DNA from: Yoonia maricola
GTDB taxonomy: Bacteria > Pseudomonadota > Alphaproteobacteria > Rhodobacterales > Rhodobacteraceae
Reading direction: 5' to 3'
Assembly: GCF_002797915.1 (NCBI RefSeq)
Contig: NZ_PGTY01000003.1
Span: forward strand, 248,001 to 312,000
Length of the DNA: 64,000 nt
Position numbers and translations under genes: made by a program. The stretch's first letter is position 1. Each line of letters begins with the position of its first letter. Below the pieces are notes generated by a model. It had not been told where the DNA came from. It saw only the letters and a list, made by a program, of their open reading frames with translations, and ran no database searches. Positions 52,567-62,192 of the stretch are shown here, one piece after another.

Positions 52567-54000
52567 ATGGAAATGCCAACACCAGACGCAAGCGTCATGT
52601 CACGCAAAGCACAGATCGTGGAACGCTTGTCCGAAGTGCTGCCCCGTGATGCTGTCATCTCGGATGAACGCGAGACGCGGGCCTACGAATGTGACGCGTT
52701 AACGGCATACAAATGTCCGCCGCTCTGTGCTGTGCTGCCAGCAAACACAAAACAGGTCTCTGATGTCTTACGCATCTGCCATGAAATGGGCGTGCCGGTC
52801 GTGCCGCGCGGCTCTGGCACTTCACTTGCCGGTGGCGCATTGCCCACGGCTGATTGCGTGATTCTTGGCGTAGCCAAGATGAATGACGTGATCGAGACGA
52901 ACTACGATGATCGTTACATCCGTGTGCAAACTGGTCGCACTAACCTTTCAGTAACTGGCGCTGTCGAAACCAACGGCTTCTTCTACGCCCCCGACCCCTC
53001 CAGCCAATTGGCCTGTGCGATTGCAGGCAATATCGCGATGAACTCAGGCGGGGCGCATTGCCTGAAATATGGTGTGACCACAAACAACCTGATGGGTGTC
53101 ACCATGGTCCTGATGGACGGCACCGTGGTCCAGATCGGTGGCGCACATCTGGATGCAGGCGGTTTGGATATTCTTGGTGTGATCTGCGGGTCCGAAGGGC
53201 AGCTTGGCGTTGTCACTGAAGCCACCCTGCGGATCCTGCACAAACCCGAAGGCGCGCGCCCCGTTTTGATGGGTTACGACAGCTCGGAAGTGGCCGGGCA
53301 AGTTGTGACCGACATCATCAAGGCAGGCATTCTGCCCGTAGCTATCGAATTCATGGACCGTCCTTGCATCGAAGCGACCGAGGCTTTTGCGAAGGCAGGC
53401 TACCCCATGTGCGAGGCGCTTTTGATCGTTGAAGTCGAAGGCTCAGACGCGGAAATCGACGCGCAGTTAAAGCTGATCATGGAGATTGCCGCCAAGCATA
53501 ACCCGGTTGAGCTACGCGAGGCCAAAGACGCTGATGAGGCGGGCCGTATTTGGCTGGGCCGTAAGTCCGCTTTTGGCGCGATGGGCCAGATCAACGACTA
53601 TATGTGCCTTGACGGCACGATTCCTGTGTCTTCTCTACCTTTCGTCCTCAAGCGTATCGGCGAAATGTCCAAGGAGTTTGGTCTTGATGTGGGCAACGTT
53701 TTTCACGCAGGCGACGGCAATATGCACCCGCTGATCCTGTTTGATGCAAACAAACCCGGCGATCTGGAGCTTTGCGAAGATTTCGGTGCCGAAATCCTGA
53801 AACTTTGTGTCGAGGTCGGCGGCTGCCTGACCGGCGAACATGGCGTTGGCATCGAAAAGCGTGATCTGATGAACGTGCAATATGATCCTGCTGATCTGGA
53901 AGCACAGATGGCGATCAAGGATATCTTTGATCCTGCATGGTTGCTGAACGCGGCAAAAGTATTCCCGCTGAACACATCCGAAACACGTCGCGCCGCGTGA
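52567..54000 (+). CDS. glcD: Glycolate oxidase FAD subunit GlcD
   Basis: FAD-binding subunit of the membrane-associated glycolate (or D-lactate) dehydrogenase complex. The 477-residue protein has the PCMH-type FAD domain with VPRGSGTSLAGGA (about residues 79-91) and IAGNIAMNSGGAHCLKYG (about 154-171), and the C-terminal GlcD-type cap containing HAGDGNMHP (about 379-387) and GEHGVGIEK near 425. GGGAG precedes ATG 52567. It heads glcDEF, oxidising glycolate to glyoxylate and passing electrons to quinone via GlcF. Confidence 0.95.
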   Translation: MEMPTPDASVMSRKAQIVERLSEVLPRDAVISDERETRAYECDALTAYKCPPLCAVLPANTKQVSDVLRICHEMGVPVVPRGSGTSLAGGALPTADCVILGVAKMNDVIETNYDDRYIRVQTGRTNLSVTGAVETNGFFYAPDPSSQLACAIAGNIAMNSGGAHCLKYGVTTNNLMGVTMVLMDGTVVQIGGAHLDAGGLDILGVICGSEGQLGVVTEATLRILHKPEGARPVLMGYDSSEVAGQVVTDIIKAGILPVAIEFMDRPCIEATEAFAKAGYPMCEALLIVEVEGSDAEIDAQLKLIMEIAAKHNPVELREAKDADEAGRIWLGRKSAFGAMGQINDYMCLDGTIPVSSLPFVLKRIGEMSKEFGLDVGNVFHAGDGNMHPLILFDANKPGDLELCEDFGAEILKLCVEVGGCLTGEHGVGIEKRDLMNVQYDPADLEAQMAIKDIFDPAWLLNAAKVFPLNTSETRRAA

Positions 54001-54031
54001 TACCATCAGTATTTTCGAAAAGTAGATCAAG

Positions 54032-55135
54032 ATGACGCCCAAAACCGAAACAGAGCTGGCTCAGATGATTGCCGGCGCCAATGGTCCCTTGCGTATCAAA
54101 GGGGGCGGCACGCGGGCTATTGGCCATTGCGAAGGCGACGCATTGAACACCTCCGCGATGAGCGGGATCAGCCTCTATGAACCAGGCGCACTGACGATTG
54201 TCGCGGGCGCCGGTACACCGTTGGCTGAGGTCGAGAAGGTATTGGCGGCTGAAAACCAGCGTATCGCGTTTGAACCGATGGATCACCGCGCCTTGCTGGG
54301 CACCAAAGGCGAACCGACGTTGGGTGGCATGGCGGCTGCCAATGTCTCTGGTCCACGCCGTATTTCTGTCGGGGCCTGTCGTGATTTCATGCTGGGCGTG
54401 CGGTTCGTTGACGGCGCTGGCAACATCATCAAGAACGGGGGACGGGTGATGAAAAACGTCACCGGCTATGACTTGGTCAAGCTGATGACAGGGTCTTACG
54501 GCACATTAGGTGTGCTAACGGAAGTATCCCTGAAAGTGCTGCCTAACGTTGACTGCGTGGGCACATTGCGGCTGCATGGGCTGACCGATGCGCAGGCGAT
54601 TCAGGCGTTATCCGCGGCACTTGGCTCACCGTTTGAGGCAACGGGGGCTGCGCATTTTCCCAAAGGTCCGGCCGGTGATCCAGTCACGATGCTTCGGATC
54701 GAAGGTTTCGAGGACTCGGTGAACTACCGTGCCGGGAAGCTCACCAGCTTACTGAAGCCCTACGGCGACGCCGAGATGACTGTCGATGACGGAGCAGCAT
54801 GGACCGACGTACGCGACGTCACCACATTTGCCGATCAGCCCGGCAACGTCTGGCGTATCTCAACCAAACCGTCAGACGCTGCAGAACTCGTTTCGCGCAT
54901 CGACGCAAAGGCAGTTCAATACGACTGGGGCGGCGGCCTTATTTGGGCGCTTACCGATGAAGGCCGCGACCTACGATCTGCCTTGGGCACCTTCGACGGC
55001 CATGCGACCTTGATCCGGGGTACGGCAGATGTACCAACATTCCACCCCGAAGTACCCGCCTTGGCCGCGATAACAACCGGCCTGCGCGCCAAATTCGACC
55101 CCCGCGGTATTCTGAATTCCGGGATCATGAGCTGA
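54032..55135 (+). CDS. glcE: Glycolate oxidase subunit GlcE
   Basis: Second FAD-binding-type subunit, 367 residues and related to GlcD but shorter. Visible blocks are RIKGGGTRAIG (about residues 20-30), LGGMAAANVSGPRRI (about 96-110), GRVMKNVTGYDLVKLMTGSYG (about 139-160, in parts) and a C-terminal WGGGLIWA. It lies 31 bp after glcD and overlaps glcF by one base (TGATG). Required for enzyme activity in E. coli. Confidence 0.94.
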   Translation: MTPKTETELAQMIAGANGPLRIKGGGTRAIGHCEGDALNTSAMSGISLYEPGALTIVAGAGTPLAEVEKVLAAENQRIAFEPMDHRALLGTKGEPTLGGMAAANVSGPRRISVGACRDFMLGVRFVDGAGNIIKNGGRVMKNVTGYDLVKLMTGSYGTLGVLTEVSLKVLPNVDCVGTLRLHGLTDAQAIQALSAALGSPFEATGAAHFPKGPAGDPVTMLRIEGFEDSVNYRAGKLTSLLKPYGDAEMTVDDGAAWTDVRDVTTFADQPGNVWRISTKPSDAAELVSRIDAKAVQYDWGGGLIWALTDEGRDLRSALGTFDGHATLIRGTADVPTFHPEVPALAAITTGLRAKFDPRGILNSGIMS

Positions 55136-56454
55136 TGCAAACGACCTTTACGCCCGAACAACTCACCGATCCCGCAATTAGGCGGTCCAACGAAATTCTA
55201 CGCTCTTGCGTACACTGCGGCTTTTGCACCGCTACTTGCCCGACCTATCAGGTGCTGGGCGATGAACTCGACAGCCCGCGCGGGCGAATTTACCTCATCA
55301 AGGACATGCTCGAAAACGAACGCAAGCCGGATGAAAAGACGGTCAAGCATATTGACCGCTGCCTGTCTTGCCTTGCCTGCATGACGACCTGTCCCTCTGG
55401 CGTGCATTACATGCACCTTGTCGACCATGCGCGTGCTTACATCGAAAAGAACTATGATCGCCCGTTTTCCGACCGTGCCTTGCGCTGGATCCTCGCCCGC
55501 ATTCTACCCTACCCCATGCGGTTCCGGGTTGCGCTGCTGGGCGCCAAAATCGGCCGCCCCTTTGCGCGGCTGATGCCGGATGCCCGCCTACGGGCCATGC
55601 TGGAAATGGCCCCAAAAACAATCCCACCGGTCAGTCGCAACGACGACCCGCAAACCTTCCCCGCCAAGGACAAAAAGATGCGGGTCGCCCTGATGACGGG
55701 GTGTGCCCAAAAAGCGCTGAATACTGATATCAACGATGCAACCATTCGCCTGCTGACGCGGTTGGGCGCAGAAGTCGTAGTGGCCGAAGGTGCAGGCTGC
55801 TGTGGTGCGCTGACCCACCACATGGGTAAGGAAGACGAAAGCCACGCAACAGCGGCCAAGAACATTCGCGCCTGGGCCAAAGAAATGGATAACGACGGAC
55901 TGGATGCTATCGTCATTAACACCTCTGGCTGCGGGACGACGGTGAAGGATTACGGTCATATGTTCCGCAATGACGCGCTGGCCGACGACGCAGCACGGGT
56001 CTCTGCCATCGCAATGGATGTTTCTGAAATCCTAATGAAGCTGGACATGCCCGAAGGCGAAGACAAAGCGACCAAAGTTGCATATCACGCCGCCTGCTCT
56101 CTCCAGCATGGTCAACAAATCAAGACCTTCCCGAAGGACCTGCTCAAAAAGGCAGGTTTCACAGTACTGGAGCCGGCCGACAGCCATCTTTGCTGTGGTT
56201 CCGCGGGAACCTACAATCTGATGCAGCCGGAAATCTCTAAGCAACTCAAAGAGCGCAAAGTCCAAACGCTGGAAGCGCTCACACCCGATATCATTTCAGC
56301 GGGTAACATTGGCTGCATGATGCAAATCGGTGGTGGAACCGAAGTGCCTATCGTCCATACGGTCGAGTTGCTGGATTGGGCAACGGGTGGACCACAGCCA
56401 CCGGCCCTAACGGCGCCGGGAAAACGCGAGCCGCAAATCCCAATGCTGCGATAA
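55135..56454 (+). CDS. glcF: Glycolate oxidase iron-sulfur subunit GlcF
   Basis: A 439-residue electron-transfer subunit. Two 4Fe-4S motifs are present: CVHCGFCTATCP (about residues 22-33) and CLSCLACMTTCP (about 75-86). Two CCG domains follow: GCAQKALN with GAGCCGALTHH (about 187-226) and HAACSLQHGQQ with HLCCGSAGTYN (about 318-361). It passes electrons to the quinone pool. Last gene of glcDEF; no malate synthase gene (glcB) follows. Confidence 0.95.
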   Translation: MQTTFTPEQLTDPAIRRSNEILRSCVHCGFCTATCPTYQVLGDELDSPRGRIYLIKDMLENERKPDEKTVKHIDRCLSCLACMTTCPSGVHYMHLVDHARAYIEKNYDRPFSDRALRWILARILPYPMRFRVALLGAKIGRPFARLMPDARLRAMLEMAPKTIPPVSRNDDPQTFPAKDKKMRVALMTGCAQKALNTDINDATIRLLTRLGAEVVVAEGAGCCGALTHHMGKEDESHATAAKNIRAWAKEMDNDGLDAIVINTSGCGTTVKDYGHMFRNDALADDAARVSAIAMDVSEILMKLDMPEGEDKATKVAYHAACSLQHGQQIKTFPKDLLKKAGFTVLEPADSHLCCGSAGTYNLMQPEISKQLKERKVQTLEALTPDIISAGNIGCMMQIGGGTEVPIVHTVELLDWATGGPQPPALTAPGKREPQIPMLR

Positions 56455-56493
56455 TGTCATAATGATGCCTCAACTGTCGGCGACACTTGTCGC

Positions 56494-57318
56494 ATGGAGA
56501 AGGTAAAAACAATACAACGACTGGTGTTCGCAGCGATCATTTCGCTTGGAATGTCTGTGTCCACGACAGCGCAAGAAACAGATCTCGTTACCCTCGAAAC
56601 CCGTCAGGACAGCCAGGGCTGGGAAGCCGTCGGCCGTTTAGACATCCGCGGTAAGGGGTTTTGCACCGCTGCGCTGATCCGTGATCGGCTGATTTTGACC
56701 GCTGCTCATTGTCTTTATGACATTGACGGTACGTTGATCGATCCACGCCGCTTCTCCTTTCAAGCCGGGCTGCGGGATGGGCTGGCACAGGCCACACGGT
56801 CGGTCAGTCGCGCCGTCGCACACCCTGACTATACCCATAGTGGTGAGGCCGCGAATGCACGCGAAGTCGCTATTGATATCGCCGTGCTGGAACTGGATCG
56901 CCCGATCCGCAGCACCCGCATGCGACCCTATCAAATTGCCCAGCGCCCTATCAGTGGCGATCAGGTTGGCGTGGTCTCCTACGGACGCGGACGCGAAGAT
57001 GCACCTAGTCTGCAACAGGTTTGCAATGTACTGGGGCGACAAACCGGGGTCATCGTGATGACCTGCGATGTTGAATACGGCTCAAGCGGATCACCGGTCT
57101 TCATGATGAGCGAAGGGGAGAAGCGGATCGCATCCGTGGTGTCCGCCATGGCGCATGTCAACGGACAAAAAGTATCGCTCGGCACCTCCCTTGAAGGTCC
57201 GCTAAACGCTCTGCTCAGCCATTTTGCCACACTCGGACCTGCCCGTCCCGGCGGCACACAGCGCCTGATCAACGTAGATGAGCGCAACGATACCGGGGCG
57301 AAATTCGTTCGCCCCTGA
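56494..57318 (+). CDS. Exported trypsin-like serine protease
   Basis: A S1-family protease of 274 residues with a signal peptide (LVFAAIISLGMSVSTTAQ). Catalytic triad: His in LTAAHC near residue 69, Asp in DIAVLELD near 129, Ser in GSSGSPVF near 197. Two cysteine pairs (FCTAAL/HCLYD and VCNVL/TCDVE) suit disulfides. The oxyanion hole GSSGSP has Ser in place of the usual Asp of GDSGGP, as in V8/glutamyl-endopeptidase-like proteases. It is probably periplasmic and acts in envelope protein turnover. Confidence 0.9.
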   Translation: MEKVKTIQRLVFAAIISLGMSVSTTAQETDLVTLETRQDSQGWEAVGRLDIRGKGFCTAALIRDRLILTAAHCLYDIDGTLIDPRRFSFQAGLRDGLAQATRSVSRAVAHPDYTHSGEAANAREVAIDIAVLELDRPIRSTRMRPYQIAQRPISGDQVGVVSYGRGREDAPSLQQVCNVLGRQTGVIVMTCDVEYGSSGSPVFMMSEGEKRIASVVSAMAHVNGQKVSLGTSLEGPLNALLSHFATLGPARPGGTQRLINVDERNDTGAKFVRP

Positions 57319-57322
57319 CCCC

Positions 57323-57351
57323 CTTGAAAGCCAGGAATGATATTCCCAAAT
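57323..57351 (+). promoter_or_regulatory. Heat-shock (RpoH-type) promoter of the hsp20 gene
   Basis: A -35 CTTGAAA (57323-57329), 15-bp spacer and -10 CCCAAAT (57345-57351) resemble the alphaproteobacterial sigma32 consensus (CTTGAA and CCCCAT-like). It lies about 100 bp upstream of hsp20, a known heat-shock gene class. The 5' leader can form a small hairpin (GACAA/TTGTC, 57384-57399). Confidence 0.5.
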
Positions 57352-57449
57352 AATATGGACGGGGACGCCGATGATGGGTCCTCGACAAACCGGCTTGTCC
57401 CTATGGGAAAGCTACAACATTGTTATCGCTTAAGAAAAGGATGACCCAA

Positions 57450-57917
57450 ATGCGTGCGTTTGACCTGACACCCCTCTACCGTGCCACTGTTGGCTTTGAC
57501 CAAGTTGCTGATCTGATGGATCGCGCCCTTGCCAATGACGTCGGCCAAAACAGCTATCCCCCTTACAATATCGAAAAAACCGATGACGACGCATGGCGCA
57601 TTTCCATCGCGGTCGCTGGCTTTTCCGACGACGACCTCGCGATTGAGGTAAAAGACCGCTCATTGCAAGTCACAGGCCGGAAAGCCGCTGATGAGACCGA
57701 GCGCAACTACCTGCACCGCGGCATCGCCACCCGCGCCTTCGAGCGTCGTTTCCACCTGGCCGACCACGTCCGCGTAACAGGGGCTGCCCATGAAAACGGC
57801 ATGCTGCACATTGATCTCGCGCGCGAAGTGCCTGAAGCACTGAAGCCACGCCGGATTGAGATTACGTCTGCTGGCAAGACGGATGCAAATTTGGTTGAAG
57901 CGAAGTCAGTGAACTAA
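57450..57917 (+). CDS. Small heat shock protein, Hsp20/IbpA family
   Basis: An ATP-independent holdase chaperone of 155 residues. The start MRAFDLTPLYRATVGFDQ is typical; AAAGG lies 8 nt before ATG 57450. The alpha-crystallin domain runs from YPPYNIEKTDDDAWRI (about residue 35) through IAVAGFSDDDLAIEV, RNYLHRGIATRAFERRF, ending at the GMLHIDLAREVPE strand near 125. The C-terminal I-x-I motif is RRIEI. Carries its own RpoH-like promoter and terminator. Confidence 0.94.
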   Translation: MRAFDLTPLYRATVGFDQVADLMDRALANDVGQNSYPPYNIEKTDDDAWRISIAVAGFSDDDLAIEVKDRSLQVTGRKAADETERNYLHRGIATRAFERRFHLADHVRVTGAAHENGMLHIDLAREVPEALKPRRIEITSAGKTDANLVEAKSVN

Positions 57918-57940
57918 GCAATAACCATCTCGATAGATAG

Positions 57941-57973
57941 CGCGCCATCCGCGAGGATGGCGCGTTCCTCTTT
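57941..57973 (+). terminator. Terminator after hsp20
   Basis: Perfect 10-bp arms CGCGCCATCC (57941-57950) and GGATGGCGCG (57955-57964) with a GCGA tetraloop are followed by TTCCTCTTT. This is a strong intrinsic terminator 23 bp after the hsp20 stop. Confidence 0.85.
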
Positions 57974-58029
57974 GGTAAGGATACTTCAATGGTAGCTTTG
58001 AGCCCACTTTGTTTGATGCTGCACCAACC

Positions 58030-58560
58030 ATGAATGACGGCTTTGACAGGTGGCGCTACTCATTGCCCACACGTATCAACAGTATTATGACAGTTAAGAT
58101 TGAGGCTCAAATAGCGGCGCACGCTGACGGTTTGTATGATGCTCTTCGTGATGAGCGGATATACAAATTCCTCGATGAGGCACCGCCAAAATCAGTTGAA
58201 GCGGTTCGCGAACGTATTGAACGGCTTCTCCTCGGTGCACCTGCGTCGAGTGGTGAGATTTGGATGAACTGGACAGTTACCGAGGCTGATACAGTCGTCG
58301 GTTATACGCAAGCAACGATCCAGAAGGACGGCACTGCGAGTTTGGCCTATGTGCTATCGCCACGCGTATGGGGACGATCAGTTGCGTATGCCGCATGTGT
58401 CCTCACGCTTGCAGATATTAAAGATCGGACATCAGTAGTTGAGATTGTCGCAGACACTGAGGCTCACAACACGCGCTCTCAGGCACTGCTTGAAAGACTA
58501 GGCTTCCGCCGCACCCATGCCGAAGGGCAAGACGTGTTTTACAAGCTGACATTCGAGTAG
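58030..58560 (+). CDS. GNAT-family N-acetyltransferase
   Basis: A 176-residue acetyl-CoA-dependent acetyltransferase. The GNAT core shows the substrate strand-helix (AHADGLYDALRDERIYKFL), the motif A region near residue 100-125 (LAYVLSPRVWGRSVAYAACV) and the C-terminal motif B NTRSQALLERLGFRR. The motif A pyrophosphate loop (RVWGRSVA) is weaker than the usual Q/RxxGxG/A. Start may be ATG 58030 or ATG 58087. Codon use is AT-richer than the neighbours, and substrate is unknown. Confidence 0.85.
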   Translation: MNDGFDRWRYSLPTRINSIMTVKIEAQIAAHADGLYDALRDERIYKFLDEAPPKSVEAVRERIERLLLGAPASSGEIWMNWTVTEADTVVGYTQATIQKDGTASLAYVLSPRVWGRSVAYAACVLTLADIKDRTSVVEIVADTEAHNTRSQALLERLGFRRTHAEGQDVFYKLTFE

Positions 58561-58621
58561 ATATAGAGAACGGCGGTTAAGTCCCGCATAGCTGCCCTCT
58601 GCAAATAGCCATTTTAAACGC

Positions 58622-61438
58622 CTAATGCGCCTCGGCCCAGTTCGCACCCTGCCCTGCATCCACGGACAGCTTTACATCCAGTTTCACCGCCGGGTCGCTC
58701 GCATTCTCCATCACGTCGCGCGCTGCGCCGACCAGGTCATCGACCGCCCCTTCTTCGACCTCAAAGATCAGTTCATCATGCACCTGTAGCAGCATCTTTG
58801 CGGGCAGCCCTTCTATCGCCGCAGGCATTCTGATCATCGCCCGCCGGATCACGTCTGCCGCTGTCCCTTGGATGGGTGCGTTGATCGCCGCCCGTTTGGC
58901 AAAGCCTGCATGCGGGCCTTTGGCATTGATCTCTGGCGTGTTGATCTTGCGGCCAAAGAGCGTCTGGACGTAGTTATTCTCTTTCGCGAAGGCGATAGTG
59001 TCATCCATGTACTTACGAATCCCCGGGAAGCGTTCGAAATAGCGGTCGATGAACCCCTGCGCTTCGCCGCGCGGAATGCGCAGATTGCGCGCCAGACCAA
59101 AGCCGGAAATGCCGTAGATCACACCAAAGTTGATCGCCTTGGCCTGCCGCCGAATGTCCGGCGTCATCTCGTCCAGTGGCACATCGAACATCTCCGACGC
59201 CGTCATCGCATGAATATCGATCCCGTCCAGAAACGCCTGCTTCAGCGCATCAATCCCCGCGATATGGGCCAGAATGCGCAGCTCGATCTGAGAATAGTCG
59301 AGGCTGACAATCACTTTGCCCTCTTCTGCTACAAAAGCCTCTCTGATGCGCCGCCCTTCCTCGGACCGGACTGGGATGTTCTGCAAATTCGGATCGGTGG
59401 ATGCCAAACGTCCGGTGTTTGCACCGGCAATGGAGTAAGACGTATGCACACGCCCTGTCTCTGCATTGATGTGCTCTTGCAGCGCATCCGTATAGGTGGA
59501 TTTCAGCTTTGACAGTTGCCGCCAATCCAGGATGCGGCGGGGCATGTCGTGCAGCGTGGCAAGGTCTTCCAACACGTCAGCCCCGGTGGAATAGGCCCCG
59601 GTTTTGCCGGTTGATGGCTTTTTGCCATCTGGCATTTCCAGCCCCATTTCATCGAACAGAATCTCACCCAACTGCTTGGGCGAGCCCACGTTGAAAGGTC
59701 GCCCGGCCATCTGTTGTATCTCATCCTCCAACCCTGCCATTTTCTGCGCGAAAGCATTCGACATCCGGCTCAGCGTATCGCGGTCAACCTTGATGCCGTG
59801 CCGTTCCATCTGCGCCAGCACAGGCACAAGCGGGCGTTCCATCGTTTCATAAACGGTGGTCACCCGGTTCACATGTAATTGGGGCTTGAACTGCTGCCAT
59901 AGGCGCAGGGTGATATCGGCATCCTCGGCTGCGTATTTCACAGCATCATCGACGGGCACACGGTCAAAGGTGATCGCTGATTTTCCGCTGCCTAACAAAG
60001 GCTTGATCGGAATGGGCGTATGCCCCAGATACCGCTCCGACAGCGTATCCATCCCATGATTATGCTTGCCGGCATTCATCGCGTAGGACATCAGCATCGT
60101 GTCATCAATCGGGGTCACGTCGATATCCAACCGGGCGAATATCTTGGTGTCATACTTCATGTTCTGACCGATTTTGATGACCGCTGGGTCCTCCAAAACC
60201 GGTTTGAGCATGGCCAGACATTCCGCGATATCCATTTGCCCTTCGGCCATCTCGTCCGACCCGAAAAGATCATCCGACGCGGCAGACTTGTGGGCCAGCG
60301 GGATGTAACAGGCCTGCCCGGCCTCAACGCAAAGCGAAATGCCAACCAAATCGGCGATCATTTCGTTCAGGCCTGTTGTTTCAGTATCGACGGCCACATA
60401 CCCACGCTCTCGAATGCGGTCGATCCAGACCTGTAACGCGGCGGCATCGCTGACACATTCGTAAGCGTCAGGATCAAAGCCGACAGCCTCTGGCGCCGCG
60501 ACTTCGCTTGCAGCAGGCGCTGCCGCTTCTATCGCAGGAGCCTCAACACCCAGCTTGTCGGCAATCCTCTTGGTGACCGTGCGGAATTCCATTTCAGCCA
60601 GAAAGCCCATCAAGACATCTGGGTCTGGGTCCTGCACCTCAAGATCATCAAGGCCGAATTCCAGCGTCATATCGCAATCGAGTTGCACCAGCTTTTTCGA
60701 CAATTCAATCTGCGCGCGGTTCTCAATCAACGTCTCACGGCGCTTGGGCTGCTTAATCTCACCTGCGCGGTCCAGCAGGCTTTCCAGATCACCATATTCG
60801 TTGATCAAAAGTGCCGCGGTCTTGATCCCGATCCCCGGCGCACCCGGCACGTTGTCCACGCTATCACCAGCCAAGGCCTGCACATCCACCACGCGCTCCG
60901 GCCCGACGCCAAATTTCTCAACTACACCGTCACCATCGATGCGCTTGTTCTTCATAGGGTCGAGCATTTCGACCCCATCCCCAATCAACTGCATCAGGTC
61001 CTTATCCGACGACACAATCGTCACCCGCCCCCCCGCATCGCGCGCCTGATGGGCAAGGGTCGCTATGATATCATCCGCCTCAAACCCCTCCATCTCTTCG
61101 CACGCTATATTGAACGCCTTGGTGGCGACACGGGTCAGAGGTATCTGCGGGCGTAAATCCTCTGGCATTGCCTCGCGGTTGGCCTTGTATTGATCATACA
61201 TATCATTGCGAAACGTATGGCTGCCTTTGTCAAAGATCACCGCGACATGGGTCGCTGCATCAGCGCCATTATTCCCCTCAACATAACGCTGCAACATGTT
61301 CACAAATCCGCTCACCGCGCCCACTGGCAGGCCATCGGACTTGCGCGTCAGCGGGGGAAGCGCATGATAGGCGCGAAAGATGAAGGCCGAGCCGTCAATA
61401 AGATGCAGGTGACAGCCTTTGCCGAATTTCGTTTCCAT
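58622..61438 (-). CDS. polA: DNA polymerase I
   Basis: A 938-residue replication/repair polymerase removing primers and filling gaps. The 5'-3' exonuclease domain (residues 1-295) shows LIDGSAFIFRAYHALPP and GFEADDIIATLA. The 3'-5' proofreading domain (about 340-530) has DTETTGL and YAAEDADITLRLW, with catalytic Asp and Glu intact, so proofreading should be active. The polymerase domain has DPNLQNIPVR, SLDYSQIELRILAHIAG and the C-motif LQVHDELIFEVEE. Start ATG 61438. The Cys-free, Ala/Pro-rich insert near residues 305-325 is variable. Confidence 0.96.
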   Translation of the reverse strand: METKFGKGCHLHLIDGSAFIFRAYHALPPLTRKSDGLPVGAVSGFVNMLQRYVEGNNGADAATHVAVIFDKGSHTFRNDMYDQYKANREAMPEDLRPQIPLTRVATKAFNIACEEMEGFEADDIIATLAHQARDAGGRVTIVSSDKDLMQLIGDGVEMLDPMKNKRIDGDGVVEKFGVGPERVVDVQALAGDSVDNVPGAPGIGIKTAALLINEYGDLESLLDRAGEIKQPKRRETLIENRAQIELSKKLVQLDCDMTLEFGLDDLEVQDPDPDVLMGFLAEMEFRTVTKRIADKLGVEAPAIEAAAPAASEVAAPEAVGFDPDAYECVSDAAALQVWIDRIRERGYVAVDTETTGLNEMIADLVGISLCVEAGQACYIPLAHKSAASDDLFGSDEMAEGQMDIAECLAMLKPVLEDPAVIKIGQNMKYDTKIFARLDIDVTPIDDTMLMSYAMNAGKHNHGMDTLSERYLGHTPIPIKPLLGSGKSAITFDRVPVDDAVKYAAEDADITLRLWQQFKPQLHVNRVTTVYETMERPLVPVLAQMERHGIKVDRDTLSRMSNAFAQKMAGLEDEIQQMAGRPFNVGSPKQLGEILFDEMGLEMPDGKKPSTGKTGAYSTGADVLEDLATLHDMPRRILDWRQLSKLKSTYTDALQEHINAETGRVHTSYSIAGANTGRLASTDPNLQNIPVRSEEGRRIREAFVAEEGKVIVSLDYSQIELRILAHIAGIDALKQAFLDGIDIHAMTASEMFDVPLDEMTPDIRRQAKAINFGVIYGISGFGLARNLRIPRGEAQGFIDRYFERFPGIRKYMDDTIAFAKENNYVQTLFGRKINTPEINAKGPHAGFAKRAAINAPIQGTAADVIRRAMIRMPAAIEGLPAKMLLQVHDELIFEVEEGAVDDLVGAARDVMENASDPAVKLDVKLSVDAGQGANWAEAH

Positions 61439-61476
61439 CTGAAGTCATCCCCACATTGCTTGCGTAAGGTTTTGCC

Positions 61477-61929
61477 ATGATCCGTCTCATCCTTCCAGTG
61501 ACCATCTGCTTTGCAGCACCACTTGGTGCCGAAACCTGCGAAAACGTGCCTTATAGTCAGGAAAACTGCGTGCGGGTCTTGGCATGCATCGGCGATCAAG
61601 GGCTCTACTTCGATGGCGAAGCGCGCGGTTGGGACGAGGGCCCCGCAAGCGGCCTGATTTCAAACGGTGTGACTTGCACAGGCACCTGGACCGCCGACGG
61701 TCCCTTTGGGGCCGGCATGGGTCAAATGACATGCGAAGATGGTGTCGATATCGGGGTGATCTACCACACGCAGGACAATGAAACCGGCACGGTGATTGGA
61801 AGCGGCAGTGACAGCCTTGGCCAGCCGGTTCAAATCTGGTCAGGTGAAAACGTACTGGAATTCCTCACACCCGAAGGCGAAGTCAGCGCACGCCTGCCCT
61901 GCATGAGCGGGCCTATCCCGATGAGTTAG
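61477..61929 (+). CDS. Secreted small cysteine-containing protein, unknown
   Basis: A 150-residue exported protein with signal peptide ([17 protein letters not shown]). The mature domain has six cysteines ([29 protein letters not shown]), a spacing suggesting three disulfides, and a Gly-rich repeat ([18 protein letters not shown]) resembling MORN-like or lipocalin-like sheets. ATG 61477 has AAGG upstream. It is convergent with the zf-CHCC gene, overlapping it by 4 nt. No family identified. Confidence 0.72.
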   Translation: MIRLILPVTICFAAPLGAETCENVPYSQENCVRVLACIGDQGLYFDGEARGWDEGPASGLISNGVTCTGTWTADGPFGAGMGQMTCEDGVDIGVIYHTQDNETGTVIGSGSDSLGQPVQIWSGENVLEFLTPEGEVSARLPCMSGPIPMS

Positions 61930-62105
61930 ACTTTGCCTTCAAAGTCTTTATGCACCAGCTTGGCATCGCAATAAGGGCATTCGATCCAACCATGTTCCTG
62001 CGGGATTTGCAGCCAAACGCGGGGATGGCCCAGCGCACCTTCGCCACCGTCACAGGCCACACGCCAGTCATGTACAATCTTTGTTTCGGGTGCAGGTGTG
62101 GACAT
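61926..62105 (-). CDS. Zinc-finger CHCC (NDUFS6-like) small protein
   Basis: A 59-residue protein with zf-CHCC ligands: Cys in [15 protein letters not shown] near residue 18, His in GHP near 27 and the CPYC pair near 45. The motif matches the zinc domain of NDUFS6, an accessory subunit of mitochondrial complex I found in Alphaproteobacteria, so it may serve NADH dehydrogenase assembly or Fe-S handling. ATG 62105 is preferred because the longer frame is only a shadow of the ABC gene upstream. Confidence 0.88.
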   Translation of the reverse strand: MSTPAPETKIVHDWRVACDGGEGALGHPRVWLQIPQEHGWIECPYCDAKLVHKDFEGKV

Positions 62106-62192
62106 GATCACTCTCATCTGGTTGCGGCAGGGCACGCCCGGCCTTAAGTCTGTGCAACAGATACCGCAGCAGCGGCGCAAGGGAAAGACGGC

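Noticed and set aside
57384-57399. Hairpin in the hsp20 leader considered as a ROSE-type thermometer
   Set aside because: It does not include the Shine-Dalgarno and lacks the short anti-SD motif typical of ROSE; kept only as a possible structure.
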